A stretch of 64,000 bases of DNA from Diphasiastrum complanatum (taxonomy: Eukaryota > Streptophyta > Lycopodiopsida > Lycopodiales > Lycopodiaceae). Made by a program: the position numbers and the translations under genes. The stretch lies in contig CM055107.1 of NCBI GenBank assembly GCA_029204225.1, forward strand, positions 42,654,007 through 42,718,006, read 5' to 3'. Below are positions 53,050 to 64,000 of this stretch, one piece after another. The notes under the pieces were generated by a model. It was not told where the DNA came from. It worked only from the letters and a program-made list of their open reading frames with translations, and ran no database searches. Position 1 is the first letter of the stretch. The number at the start of each line of letters is the position of its first letter.

Positions 53050-53645
53050 TTAGGCGGCCAAATGTGCAGGTTTTGCCAGATTTAGAAGAGATTTGTGGGC
53101 GAGTTTGCTTTTGTAGCATTCCAATCAAGTTTCTAGCTAAAAATCTTGTTGATTTATGTGTAGAAATTGGATCTTTGTGATCAAAACATCATTTGTATGC
53201 ATTTCAATTGAAGTAGGGCGAATTCCCTCTGTACTTATCAGAATAAGGAGACAAAAATTGTTTTGGAAAGAGGGAGATGCAAGATCCAACAAGATCCTAT
53301 TAGTTTTCCATTCTAGCATATAGTTTTTTGATTCAATTTCTTGCTTCTTCATGTCAAAAACTTCAAAATTGATGTAACCCTCTGATTTTCAGTTTGCTGA
53401 ATGATTCAAGAGTGTATTTCAATCTTAGGAGTGAGGGAAAAGCAAGTATATTGAGGTTTGGTCTTGGTTTGATCAAGAAATCATAAAACTAGTGGCTAAA
53501 ATTAAGGAAAAAGTGAGGAAAAGAGAGAAAAAGTAAGGTTTTAGGTTCCAAATCTTTGTGATTTCTTCTTGTGTTTCATTTGTTGATTCAAGAGAGTGCT
53601 TAGTGCATTGGAACAGGTCAAAGATCAGAGATCAATCATTGCAAC

Positions 53646-56600
53646 ATGGCTACAAATGGAGGCTACATGTTGGAAAGCAATGATAGGCTTACCTCCCTCA
53701 ACTATTCTACTTGGAAAGTAAGGATGGAGTCTTTGCTTGAGATGAATGAGTTGATGGATATTGTTGTAGGTGTGGAGGAGAGACCTTTGGCACCTCAAGA
53801 ACAATTGAGGTATGACAAGAGGGCAAAGAAAGCCCTTCACATGATCAAGATGAATGTGACAAATGAGCTTATCAAAGAGGTTGGTAAGTGCACATCATCT
53901 AGTGAAGCTTGGGAAGCCTTGAAGAAGGTTTATGAATCCAAGTCTACTTCTAGAGTGTTGACTTTAAGAAGGCAAATCTTTTCTTGTATGCAAAAGAAGA
54001 GTGAGAATGGACATGCTTTTGTTTTGAGAGTTAAAGCATTGAATGATGAGTTAGCATGCATTAATGATGGCATAAATAATGAGGAGCTTGTTCAAGTGAT
54101 TCTCAATGGCTTGTTGGATGATCATGCTAATCTTGTTCAAAGTTATGCTATCCAAAAATGTTTACCAAGTGTTGGAGACTTGCAAGAGGTCTTGTTGGCT
54201 GAAGAATTCAGGTTGCAAGCAAGAGTGGGAGCATCTTCTACATCTCAAGGAGGAGAAGAGGAGGCAATGTTCTCTAAAGGCAAGTTCAAGGGCAAAGGTA
54301 AAAGCAATTGGTCTAAAGGGCAAGACCAAGGTGAGCACTCTACTTTTGGCAAAAAGAAGGATAGATCTAAGCTAAAATGTTTCTATTGTGGAGTCAAAGG
54401 GCATTTTGCTAGTGATTGTTTTAAGAAAAAGAGGGATCAAGGGGAAAAGCAAACCAATCTAACTATTGATGAGGGTGGGGATGAGCTTCTTTCAAATGAT
54501 GCTTTTGTTATGTCATCTTGCTTGTTGGCTAATCATGGAGACATTGATCCTTGGTGGATTGATAGTGGAGCCACTTCTCATATGACATATCATAAAGAGT
54601 ATTTTTCATCTTTAATGGCATTTGATGGTGATAGGAAGGTAATCTATACCGCAAATGATGGTGAGTGTGCAATCAAGGGGATTGGCACAATTCCTATTTC
54701 ACTTTCTACAAATAGGAATATAGAATTGAAAGATGTTTTGCTCATTCCATCCATTACCAAGAACTTACTTAGTGTAAGCCAAATGCTTGACAAAGGATTC
54801 AAAGTTGAGTTTGATGGTGATGCTTGCTTGATCAAAAAGGGGTGTAGTATCATTACAAAAGGGAAAAGGCAAGGGAAATTGTTCAAGCTTGATGCATGTG
54901 TTGTTGCTAACCAAGTTGGATGCATGGCAAATGAACAAATGTCAATTCAAGAGGTATGGCATAAAAGGATGGGACATCTCAACTACAAGGCCTTGGAGGT
55001 AATAGCCAAAAAGGAGGTAGTAAGGGGACTTCCCAAGTCTCTTACTTGCTTGAATCATGTTTGTGAAGAATGTGCTTTGTCTAAATCACATAGATTGCCA
55101 TATACTAGATCTATATCTAGATCTAAGATGCCTTTTTCTCTCTTGCATTCGGATATTCATGGTGTTACTACAATTAGCAATGGAGGTGCTAAGATGTATG
55201 TAACTTTCATTGATGATTTTAGTAGATTTTGTTGGGTTTATCTACTAAAGAGCAAGGATGAGGTGTTTGATGTGTTTGTCAAGTTCAAAGTTGCTATTGA
55301 GACTCAATTTACAACCAAAATCAAATGCTTGAGGAGCGACAATGGTGGTGAATACATTTCTAACAAATTCAAAGCCTTTTGCGATGAGCATGGGATCAAG
55401 AGGGAGTACACATGTCCAAGAACACCACAACAAAATGGAGTGGCCGAGAGGAAGAATAGAACCTTGTGTGAGAGTGCAAAGGCAATGAGATTGAATGCTA
55501 ATCTTCCTAAACCTTTTTGGAGTGATGCTTTGTTGTGTGCAAATTTCCTATGCAATAGATGGCCAAGTGTTGTATTGGAAGGAAAAACCCCTTTTGAAGC
55601 TTTGTTTGGTACGAAGCCTAATGTCAAGTTTCTAAGAACTTTTGGATGCATTTGCTACTTCAACATTACTCTTGATGATAGAACTAAGGAGGATCCATCT
55701 TCAAGAAAGGGCATTTTTGTTGGTTATAGTGAAGTAAGCAAAGCATATAGGATTTATGTTCCTTCAATCAAGAAAGTGTTCACAAGTAGGGATGTCATTT
55801 TTGATGAAGGTAACATTCCAAAAGTTGTTTCAAGTGATGATGGTGTTGTTGCAACTAATGTGCTTGATGACAATGGAGTTGATGACACATTGGATGTGGA
55901 TGTTGAAGAAGCCTCTTCAAGTCAAATTCCAAGGAGAACTCCAAGGCATAAAGTGAAACCCTCAAGGCTCACTTATGATGGCAAAGGTAAGCAAGTGGTG
56001 GATGGATCCAACTATGCTTTCCTAACTTCTTTTGATGTACCTTCATGTGTAGATGAAGCAAGGCAAGAAGAGGAATGGATCCAAGCAATGGATCTTGAGT
56101 TTGAAGCACTTATGAAGAACAACACATGGAGATTGGTGGAGCTTCCAAAGGGCAAAAGTGCAATTGGATGCAAATGGATCTTCAAGGTAAAGACAAATCA
56201 AGATGGATCTATCAACAAGTTCAAGGCAAGGTTGGTGGCTAAAGGTTATGCTCAAGAGCATGGCATTGACTATGAGGAAACCTTTGCACCCGTGGCAAAG
56301 ATGGTGAGCATAAGAGTAATCATTTCCCTTGCAACTCTTTATGGATGGGATCTTTGGCAATTAGACATTTCTAATGCTTTCTTGAATGGTGATCTTGAAG
56401 AGGAAGTCTACATGGAGCAACCCGAGAGCTATGTTTCTCATAGCAAGCCTAATCATGTGTGTTTTCTACAAAAAAGTTTGTATGGTCTTAAGCAAGCACC
56501 AAGGAGTTGGTATGCTAGGCTTAACTCTTTTCTACTTTCTCAAAACTTCACTATGAGTGAGTATGATCATTCACTTTACTTTAGAATTAGTGCTAATAAT

Positions 56601-57596
56601 GTTACAATCCTTCTAATTTATGTGGATGACATTATTTTAAGTGGAGGGAACAAGGAAGATATAGAAGATATCAAGAAAGCACTAAAAAAGGAATTTGAAG
56701 TGCATGATCTTGGTCTTTTGAGCTATATCTTAGGAATAGAAGTAATTAGAACTTCTCAAATCACTTTTATTTCACAAGAGAAGTATGCTATTTCTATTCT
56801 CAATAGATTTCATATGGTAGATGCAAATCCTATTGATACACCTATGGAATCACATGTAAAGCTAACTATAAGAGGTAATGAAAGATCCTTCGAGGACATT
56901 ACTCTCTATAGGAAGCTAATAGGTTCTCTTATATATCTAACCATCACAAGACCTGATTTATCTTATTGTGTTGGTAGATTAAGCCAATTCATGCAAGATC
57001 CTAGCATAGAACATTGGAAACTAGGAAAGAGGATCTTGAGATACATCTCGGGAACAAAAGATTTTGGCATTGTTTATAGAGGCTCATCACCTAACTTATT
57101 TGGTTTTTCAGATTCAGATTTTGCAGGAGACCTTATGGATAGAAAATCCATAAATGCACATGCTATTTTCATAGGTGATGGAGCTATCTCATGGATGTCG
57201 AAGAAACAAGCAACTATATCACTTTCTTCTAGTGAGGCCGAGTACAAAGCTTTGACATCATGCACAAAGGAGATGGTGTGGATCAAGAGGATGATTATGG
57301 AGCTTCATTTGCTGGATTTTTCAGAGAGTCCAATCATCTTTTGTGACAACCTTTCAGCCCAAAGTCTAGCAAGCAATCCGGTTTTCCATGCAAGGAGCAA
57401 ACATATCGAGGTGGCTTACCATTTTGTGAGAGAACAAGTGTTGGCAAAAGAGATCAAGCTTGAACATGTCCCATCAAAGGAATGTGTGGCTGATATCTTT
57501 ACCAAAGCATTGGGAAAGGACTTATTTTTCAAGCATAGAACAAGTCTTGGTGTACTTTCTAAATCTATGCTAAAACTAGTTGAAGAGGGAGTGTGA
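53646..57596 (+). CDS. Intact Copia gag-pol polyprotein (1316 aa)
   Basis: One frame encodes gag, protease, integrase, RT and RNase H, needed for reverse transcription and integration in a cytoplasmic particle. The start ATG follows AATCATTGCAAC and opens with MATNGGYMLESNDRLTSLNY, matching the related gag at 44166. Gag UBN2-like region covers residues about 10-200; zinc knuckle CFYCGVKGHFASDC 245-258; protease DSGATSHM 306-313; GAG-pre-integrase WHKRMGHLN from 438. The integrase catalytic triad is Asp503, Asp565 and Glu601 (35 residues between the last two). RT has Asp907 in QLDISNAFLNG and YVDD at 992-995. RNase H has Asp1156 and the SSSEAEY motif near 1196. There is no stop or shift. The TGA at 57594-57596 overlaps the 3' LTR start. 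Confidence 0.97.
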   Translation: MATNGGYMLESNDRLTSLNYSTWKVRMESLLEMNELMDIVVGVEERPLAPQEQLRYDKRAKKALHMIKMNVTNELIKEVGKCTSSSEAWEALKKVYESKSTSRVLTLRRQIFSCMQKKSENGHAFVLRVKALNDELACINDGINNEELVQVILNGLLDDHANLVQSYAIQKCLPSVGDLQEVLLAEEFRLQARVGASSTSQGGEEEAMFSKGKFKGKGKSNWSKGQDQGEHSTFGKKKDRSKLKCFYCGVKGHFASDCFKKKRDQGEKQTNLTIDEGGDELLSNDAFVMSSCLLANHGDIDPWWIDSGATSHMTYHKEYFSSLMAFDGDRKVIYTANDGECAIKGIGTIPISLSTNRNIELKDVLLIPSITKNLLSVSQMLDKGFKVEFDGDACLIKKGCSIITKGKRQGKLFKLDACVVANQVGCMANEQMSIQEVWHKRMGHLNYKALEVIAKKEVVRGLPKSLTCLNHVCEECALSKSHRLPYTRSISRSKMPFSLLHSDIHGVTTISNGGAKMYVTFIDDFSRFCWVYLLKSKDEVFDVFVKFKVAIETQFTTKIKCLRSDNGGEYISNKFKAFCDEHGIKREYTCPRTPQQNGVAERKNRTLCESAKAMRLNANLPKPFWSDALLCANFLCNRWPSVVLEGKTPFEALFGTKPNVKFLRTFGCICYFNITLDDRTKEDPSSRKGIFVGYSEVSKAYRIYVPSIKKVFTSRDVIFDEGNIPKVVSSDDGVVATNVLDDNGVDDTLDVDVEEASSSQIPRRTPRHKVKPSRLTYDGKGKQVVDGSNYAFLTSFDVPSCVDEARQEEEWIQAMDLEFEALMKNNTWRLVELPKGKSAIGCKWIFKVKTNQDGSINKFKARLVAKGYAQEHGIDYEETFAPVAKMVSIRVIISLATLYGWDLWQLDISNAFLNGDLEEEVYMEQPESYVSHSKPNHVCFLQKSLYGLKQAPRSWYARLNSFLLSQNFTMSEYDHSLYFRISANNVTILLIYVDDIILSGGNKEDIEDIKKALKKEFEVHDLGLLSYILGIEVIRTSQITFISQEKYAISILNRFHMVDANPIDTPMESHVKLTIRGNERSFEDITLYRKLIGSLIYLTITRPDLSYCVGRLSQFMQDPSIEHWKLGKRILRYISGTKDFGIVYRGSSPNLFGFSDSDFAGDLMDRKSINAHAIFIGDGAISWMSKKQATISLSSSEAEYKALTSCTKEMVWIKRMIMELHLLDFSESPIIFCDNLSAQSLASNPVFHARSKHIEVAYHFVREQVLAKEIKLEHVPSKECVADIFTKALGKDLFFKHRTSLGVLSKSMLKLVEEGV
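57582..57591 (+). other. Polypurine tract
   Basis: GAAGAGGGAG lies immediately before the 3' LTR and primes plus-strand synthesis. It is contained within the end of the gag-pol frame. Confidence 0.85.
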
Positions 57597-58244
57597 AAAA
57601 TTGTCAACTAGTAGTATTTTCCTAACTTGAGATTTTGTAGGCCTATGGCCAAATAAAAGTTAGAGATAGGTTCATACATGTATGTAGAGGCCCAAAGTAT
57701 GTGTACACTACTTTTGAGGTCACATTAATTAGAGGAGGTCGAGTGTGGAGCTCTTCTATTGGCTCATAATTTGGTGCATTCCTATTTGACCAAATTTCTA
57801 GGTATATGGGTGAATCCTATTGGACCCCAATTTTAGCCTATCATAAGACAAGTGGCCAAGAGGCACTATGGCTGCTATAAATAGCCATCTCCACGAGTAT
57901 GTACACATCTCATTTTCATTCTATTGAATGAATGTTATGCTCTTTGAAGGTCCATCTTCTTCTCTCTCACTTTTTTGTTCATATCTTGCATTCTAGCCAC
58001 TAGAATTGTGATTTCTTTGTTGCTATGGCTTCACACGTGTGAAATGCAGGTTGTAGGCTCTGAAGTACGGACAGGGACAGCAAGTTTCTGTTTGTGGAAG
58101 CTTATGATCAGATTTTGATGTTTAGTTGATGTTTAGTATGCTTAACATCACAATTTCTATCATTTTTTCAATCTAGATGTGCATAACTTCCATGGCCAAG
58201 ATCTTTATGAAACTTTAGCATCTTTTGGATCTGAGTTTTTCACA
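57592..58244 (+). repeat. 3' LTR (653 bp)
   Basis: Same length and, by reading, same sequence as 52384-53036, with TATAAATA at 57876-57883 and the palindrome at 58030-58043. It is followed by the right target duplication CGAAC (58245-58249). Confidence 0.95.
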
Positions 58245-58249
58245 CGAAC

Positions 58250-58364
58250 TACCTGCGAATCCTGTCTTAAAGGCAAGATGACTAGAACATCTTCCAGTAA
58301 GGATGTTTATAAAGCAACTAAGGTACTTGAAACTGTGCATTCAGATATTTGTGTATTCTTTTGA
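58250..58364 (+). pseudogene. Old Copia relic, copy 2, right part
   Basis: Continuation of 50870-52383 after the inserted element: TTCESCLKGKMTRTSSSKDV and VHSDIC, matching 26398-26512 with one Cys-to-Tyr change (near 58308). Confidence 0.85.
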
Positions 58365-59690
58365 GGTAATCTCTGGTTGAGATTCTGAATGTGAAATAGC
58401 ACTCTTTGAAAAATATTCTCTCTTAGAGGATAACCATGTTACGGGATTCTCGGTTATGAAAGTGTTGTATACAAATCAGGAGATATATGTAGAGATATGC
58501 TATGTAGTGAATCTTTGTGGGATCATTATAATCTTTGTACAAACTTCTAATCCTATGGATCTACAAAGTATTCCGTGAACTAAGTTTATTTGCATGCATA
58601 AACTAGTTGTTGGTACATAGGCATATTGATGAGTATTGTGTTTAAGACAATTTCTCGCTGGGTCATAGTAATTTCTCATTGAGAATTGCTTATTAACCTA
58701 GGATTGATCTAGAATCAATTTAAATGTGGTGTTTTGGTACCACACCTAGACATTTGAATATTTTCTAAATCCAATACAACTAATCAAGTCAGAAGCGTTA
58801 CTTCTGAGTTAGTTGTGGAAAATCAACAATATAATTTTACTTATGGATATTGTTGTTAAGATGTATTGCTTATAAGTCACAACGTCTATGAGTCATTTTG
58901 GATTCGTTTAACAGATGTGTGTGCATAGAATACACAAGACTTTTTGGCCTTATCCTTTCCCGTTTGGAATCGATAAAATGCTATCCGGAAGACTATTCTA
59001 GATTGGGACCCTTACTGGAATGACAATTTGTGCCATGACTAAAGTAAGGGCGTCTTTTGGATTACAATCCTTATGTAGGTACTGTGTGTGAGTTGGAAAA
59101 GTCTGGAACTTTCTAGATGGAAAGGACTTTCAGGAACAGTTCATGTGTCTTTTAAGAATTGTAATGCACTCTCATGATGTACTCTTATGATATGGTATGG
59201 TCTCGGGAATTTGCAGAGTTGAGACTGGTGAAATCATAACTCAGATTCTACGGTATACCTAATGCATAGGAGAGAATTATGTTCATGGTAAACTACCCCG
59301 GATGAATAGACAAGATAGTGGAATTTTGGTAATGAGAGAGCTAGTGGAATGTCCTTGGAACAGGGCATAATGGGATTATGTGTACCTACTATGTCCCTTC
59401 TACCTATTCCATGTTACTTATATGTAGCTACTCAAAAATGACACAAAATAGTGGCCCAAGTTCATGTATTATGTCATCTATTATGATAGATATAGCTTCT
59501 TTGGAAATCCATATTATTGTCTCTTTTACCTTTTGATCACACCCTATTGGCTAAGTGATAGATTCTTAAGCCCACATCAACAAACTTGTTCTTGTGGTCA
59601 ACATATTCGAGACATCGTTGGCTATACCTAGTACACAACTGACCTCTATGACATAAAGCTCTAATTTAGGAGTATAAATTTAAATGACCA
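58365..59690. other. No supportable gene
   Basis: Counterpart of 26513-27838, non-coding, with a handful of substitutions. Confidence 0.5.
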
Positions 59691-59856
59691 TAACCAGGCA
59701 ATGCATCATTGCTACAAACATTACATGAGGTTATTCTAATTAATCTAGTTGTAAATACTCTACAAAAGCTCTAAGCTCAGTGTTGCTTTGACGAAAATTC
59801 ATGACATGATGTTTTGATGTAAGGGGATTCCAGCTAGTAAACTTCATGCTCGAGGC

Positions 59857-60408
59857 TCAAACCATGTTAAGGGGCTGCTGAAGAACTAGTTGAGGCATGT
59901 CTGAGAGGAGCAGCTTGCTGGAAAGGTTAACTATCCCCGGGTTTGCACTACTGAAGGAGAATATAACCTTCACCTCTTTTTGAGGGTCCAAGTTCACCAT
60001 AAAGTGAACCATACCACGAGGAACCACAAAGACATCATTTGCTTGCAACGTTTGATTGAAGAGCTTGTCTTTGGAGTCTATGAAGCCTACAGTAAGAGTT
60101 CCTTGGATGACGTAAATCAGCTTAGAACCTCGAGGATGGAAGTGAAGAGCAAGGATCCCTCCCGGCTGGAAATACATAAGCGCATTAGAGATACCCAGCC
60201 CGTGTAATGCTGGAAAATCCGACACAAAAGCGGTTTTTGTAGCAGTTTCTCCAGGCCCAGCAGAGAACCTTCCACGAAAACCAGTAAAAGTGAAGAAATT
60301 GCCATCCAACGGTACGCCCATACTTACAAAATCTGTTGTTAGCTCTGGATCTGAGCCTTGGACAATCATAGCTCGGACTAAAAGAGATATCAGCATTGCA
60401 AGAAACAT
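59857..60408 (-). CDS. Germin-like protein (cupin), copy 2
   Basis: The 183-residue product is identical to copy 1: signal peptide, SDPELTTD mature start, HFHPRGSK box with Lys in place of the Glu ligand, and VVPRGMVHF box with the last metal His. One synonymous Phe codon (TTC here, TTT in copy 1, near 59953) differs. Unlike copy 1 there is no adjacent truncated germin-like fragment; its downstream sequence (59640-59850) matches that of unit 1 in copy 1, while the coding region matches unit 2, showing a recombinant origin. The alternative start at 60462 would add 18 residues before the signal peptide. Confidence 0.88.
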   Translation of the reverse strand: MFLAMLISLLVRAMIVQGSDPELTTDFVSMGVPLDGNFFTFTGFRGRFSAGPGETATKTAFVSDFPALHGLGISNALMYFQPGGILALHFHPRGSKLIYVIQGTLTVGFIDSKDKLFNQTLQANDVFVVPRGMVHFMVNLDPQKEVKVIFSFSSANPGIVNLSSKLLLSDMPQLVLQQPLNMV

Positions 60409-60646
60409 ATTTTTGTTGACGTATGTATATAATCCTTTGCAACTCCAATTATGTGATTCCAAAAAAACGGTATTACAAAATCAGGTTAGCATAAGAAATT
60501 GAAAACTCGAGTGTGATATAAAGAAAAGAGTCTACACAATGATATCAGAATGAAAAAGACCGCATTAGTGTAGTGTTTCAACAACCTCTCCTAGCTAACT
60601 AGCTATTGTGCTGTGTCTCAAGGAAGAAAGGTAGAAAGTTGGTTGC

Positions 60647-60656
60647 AGAGAGAGAG

Positions 60657-60702
<46 letters not shown>
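60647..60702. repeat. (AG)n microsatellite, copy 2
   Basis: Counterpart of 29731-29785, of almost the same length and with the same GC interruption, again upstream of the germin-like gene. Confidence 0.95.
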
Positions 60703-60704
<2 letters not shown>

Positions 60705-61046
60705 CTTGCTTGCTTGTGTATATGCATCCATGAGAAGTTACTTCGTCATAGCACATCATCCGGCCACCATCCAGTTGGCTAGGAAGAGGCACATTCTAAG
60801 TCATAGCATAGATTTTGAAACGTCTTTAATCTGCATTGCAGATTCAAAACTGCTATGTCTAATATTCGTGATCCAACAGAGGGCACTCCGAGCCGCTGGA
60901 TGTCTACAGCCGATAACCCACCTTCGCATCACGAATATGTAGTCCATTTCAATTCCCCAAGTTAGATTCTTTGTGATCTCATGGTTGGATAATGTCAAAA
61001 GGCATTTTCCTAAAGTGCAAGGATTGGCAAACCAACTAAGATTATT

Positions 61047-61101
61047 CCGATTTTGGAGAAAACTCCGTGCTTTTTTTATTCCAATTTGACTAACATCTAC
61101 C
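61047..61101. other. 55-bp segment absent from copy 1
   Basis: Copy 1 reads AAGATTATT|TCTAGGTTATGG near 30121-30139, while copy 2 has 55 extra bases between the same flanks. No target duplication or terminal repeat was seen, so a deletion in copy 1 is as likely as an insertion here. Confidence 0.9.
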
Positions 61102-63599
61102 TCTAGGTTATGGAATGGGCTAGGTCGTTAAGTCAAGTAAGCCATGAAAAGTAGTTGCGACCATATGTGGAGCCTTGTTAGGGGAAACACATGGCTAGAT
61201 ATTTTGCATATTTGTCCACCTCTCGACACAAATACCATATGTAGCTGCAAAATGGAAACTAATTATGTCAAGCATTTTGCATGTCCCAAAGATTCTCAAC
61301 ATTTTCGTGAGAACTATGGAATCCATGCTTTCTATAAAAAAAAGGTTGATGATTGGAAGCTAGAATTTGTTAGTTTGGAAATAGTTTAGGTATTTGTTTA
61401 TTCTATGAGGTATCTCTACGACGTGTTTGGGAAAACATTCATGCGGGTCTTTATCATATTATATGAATTTTTAAAAAGATACCATATTTTGAGAAAAATA
61501 AAAATATGTACAAAGTCTATGGCAAACTATTTATAAAATACCAAACTTTCAATTGCAATCTCCATGATGTCAAAGTACCAAAATTTTAAAATCCATGGGT
61601 ATCGATATATGTTGGTACCTACATAATTCATAGCATTCCCTCTCAATTTTATTATGAGGCTAATCTAGTAAAAAGGACAATATTGAGATGAGTTGGGAGC
61701 ACTCTCTTTCCTGTCCCTCTGGAGCTAGGGAGATGTCTCTCTCTTTCTCAATGTAGCTAAACTTTGTATTTTCTTAGGTTTTTTGTTCTTTCAACGTTCA
61801 GAGCTAGCCGATTTTAAACTCCAGTTTAGAAATGGCAATGCTCACTCCCTTTTATTTTTCGAATATGGGAGGATTTATTCCTCTTTCTCATTGTAGGTGA
61901 TTACTTTTAGACCTCTTTGTTCCTTCAACTTTGAAAGCTAGGCAATATTTTACACAAGTTGAAAAGTGGGCTATAAATTTTCCAATCCAAACTTATCTAA
62001 ACCATCGATTCTTTTACTTTTGAAAGATATAGATGATAAAATCGACTTTGTAACAAGTCCATGGGGAGCATACACTCAATTGTGTCACAAACCCTATGAG
62101 GAATATTTGAAAATGAAGTTATAATCTATGAGTGGTATCTATATATAGTTTGCTAAACCTTTTTGTCGAGTGATTCTTAGCACTTTTTAGAAGTTTGTTA
62201 TCTGAACAATTTGCATCATATTTTTTCACTGAGCAAGTAGCTTTTTTACAGTGGGCCATCGGTCTCATTAACACTTGCTCAATTAAAGGGTATGCGATGC
62301 TCAAACATGTAAAGTCCCCAACTTGGCAACAAGCTAGTAAATTTTTTCAAGGGACATGACATTGTTCGATTCTAACACACACTTTCTTTTTTTGTCTTTC
62401 TATATTGAAAATTTGAGTGGCCTTTCTAAAGGTTGTTACGACTAGCAAGGGTTCAAAATTTGCTACATTTGCCAAATGGCATGACTTTATTTTACGTAAA
62501 GATATCACCAATGAAATTTTCATAAGGATTGGGTCCCATGTTTTTTGTTTGCATGCCCTATAACTTGCCAAGTGGGAATTTTTTCTTGACAATTATCTAA
62601 CTATTAGTCTATGATCTATGTTGTCAATACCTAGGCAATGCACTCAAGGTTAACTCAACGTGAGAAATGGAATATTCAAATGTCATAACTCATACATCAT
62701 CTTTATCACTCCTATGCAAAACATTCTAGTCCCAAAACATGCGGACTAAAATAGATATTCTTTCAAGGATAAAAGTCTCATCCACAAAATTCAATGACTT
62801 AATTTATCTTGAAACTTTATAATCAAGAATTTTTACATGGCCTTTAATTCATTTTAGATTATATTACTATTAAGGGTTGACTATTAAATGGCAATTCCAT
62901 AATTCAATTCAAAATACTTTATAGTAGAGAGAGAAAGTACAACAAAACTTTAAATCTTAATGAGCTCAGTAGTAGTTGAGTTCAGACAATATAGTTGTGA
63001 AAAGTGGCAAAAGCTAGCTATTTATTTTTGTCGCCAAGTGTCATCATGAGGCTGGATCTCAATGATCCTCATCACATACTTTCATGATTATTAGGCTTGA
63101 TTAAGCTTAGATATTGTTGATTAGAACTCGAGCTCCATGGAGAGCCAAAATCAATGCCTAGATTTTAGGAGGTCTAGAGTGCAAATGGTGCACCTCTTAA
63201 TCTCTGCCATACATGGGGACCAATCACATTCAAGGGGTTGCATCTTGCTAGGGCAGGTCTAAACCCTAAGTTTGGCAAGAGTAGTTTATGAGTCTCAAAT
63301 TTAAGCATGTAATTTTGTGAGACTAAAAATCACATTGCGAAGAGAGTTTTTTTTTCAAGGCATCGATAGAATTCCAAGAGCTCAATACCATTCTCTCTCT
63401 ACCCAAGAGTTGAAGATTTTTCTCTCTCTAAAAAGTTTCGTAACACTTAGTATTTTCATTTGTACATCAATGCTTGATCTTATCTTATGTTCATATGCTC
63501 TTGTCTTTATTCAAAGCTTATTGGATTGCTCTTCCAAATTTGAGTTTGAGCATAGTGTACAATCATAAATGCTTGGAGATCCTTTATGATATATTTAGG

Positions 63600-63653
63600 T
63601 GTTAGAAGATTCCTATGACGATTCCTACAAATTCCTACACGAATCTTCTAACA
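63600..63653. repeat. 54-bp inverted repeat, copy 2
   Basis: Same 13-bp arms TGTTAGAAGATTC / GAATCTTCTAACA as at 32628-32681. Confidence 0.85.
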
Positions 63654-64000
63654 GATTCTAGCTACTATAATCGTACGAAGGATATTTGAAAGTGGGATCA
63701 TGGCCACAAGACTACAAAGAGCGTTGAAAAACCACCGACAAAGGAGCTCCAGAATCTAAACCTACTGGAAGTGCCAATACCAAAGAAGTCGACAAGTAGC
63801 GGATTGACCAACGAGGAAAAACAATGCCCAACGCCTCACAACCATACTTTACGGAGATGGGAATAAAAGCATGGCCGAGTCGGCAAAAATATTAGATCTA
63901 CCAGAAATATAAAGTCAGACACCCATAAAAGGTGCATTGTACTTGCAAGCCTATGGCATGAAAATTAGAGGTAGACTAGCTCTCAAATCAGCCCAAATAG

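Larger units (their letters stand above)
52384..58244 (+). mobile_element. Complete, probably young Copia LTR retrotransposon (5861 bp)
   Basis: All parts needed for autonomy are visible: two 653-bp LTRs (TGTGAAAAATTG...TTTTTCACA), a primer-binding site, one uninterrupted gag-pol frame, a polypurine tract and a 5-bp target duplication. The LTRs show no difference on base-by-base reading, so insertion is recent. It lies in the sense orientation inside an older Copia relic, and only in duplication copy 2. It is the reference for the lineage also seen at 1-2980 and 43342-45380. Confidence 0.97.
47393..64000 (+). repeat. Large duplication, copy 2 (continues past window end)
   Basis: Matches 21408-33028 in order and orientation. 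Differences from copy 1 are a 5861-bp Copia plus 5-bp target duplication at 52379-58249, absence of about 935 bp in the germin-like region, a 55-bp extra segment at 61047-61101, and scattered substitutions. The first 1.5 kb (47393-48890) and the stretch after 60703 are non-coding as in copy 1. Confidence 0.95.
60703..64000. other. Non-coding remainder of duplication copy 2
   Basis: Counterpart of 29786-33028. No gene was recognised; short shared frames carry no motif. It contains the 55-bp extra segment at 61047-61101. Confidence 0.45.

Overview
The window reads as nuclear DNA of a land plant with a large, repeat-rich genome. Evidence: many Copia and Gypsy LTR-retrotransposon pieces primed by initiator tRNA-Met (TGGTATCAGAGC), plant telomere-type TTTAGGG units, long (AG)n microsatellites, GT-AG introns, a chloroplast-targeted CRR42-like (DUF3148) NDH assembly gene and a germin-like gene. 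The lineage cannot be fixed from sequence alone; a fern or gymnosperm would fit. A working CRR42 would imply that the chloroplast NDH complex is retained. Nothing bacterial, organellar or CRISPR-like is present.

Layout. 1-2980: 3' half of a Copia element and its LTR, which carries a 33-bp tandem repeat. 3317-3547: a 226-bp (AG)n tract. 3548-7923: a decayed second Copia. 7949-9917: two convergent gene-like stretches, one unidentified and one with a Ulp1/C48-like C-terminus and clean introns. 10500-15513: an internally deleted minus-strand Copia bounded by the 5-bp duplication TATGG. 15514-16620: LTR, primer site and gag start of another Copia. 16933-20500: unidentified coiled-coil and low-complexity minus-strand coding remnants plus two clusters of one 24-bp minisatellite. 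21408 to at least 33028: copy 1 of a large duplication. 33182-36200: Gypsy fragments. 37693-38726: a SWIM zinc-finger gene fragment. 39530-47392: a rearranged block with a 525-bp inverted repeat around Copia and Gypsy debris. 47393-64000: copy 2 of the duplication, running off the window.

The duplication is the main structure. Each copy holds a two-exon CRR42-like gene, an old Copia gag-protease relic and a germin-like gene. The copies differ at about 3 sites per kb where I compared them closely. Copy 2 alone contains a complete 5861-bp Copia with one 1316-codon open frame, equal-length LTRs that look identical, and a CGAAC target duplication; copy 1 preserves the matching empty site. Copy 1 alone carries a second, truncated germin-like fragment, and copy 2 has the recombinant structure expected from unequal crossing-over. 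Copy 2 starts at the same base where the inverted repeat ends, which marks a compound breakpoint.

The host genes are CRR42-like (chloroplast NDH assembly), germin-like (secreted cupin with an unusual metal site), and partial Ulp1-like and SWIM genes. They do not form a pathway; they are islands among nested transposons. No clearly new biological system was found. The most unusual signals are the recurrent CACACGTGTG palindrome in LTRs and leaders of one Copia lineage, the compound breakpoint at 47392/47393, and the unidentified locus at 16.9-20.5 kb.
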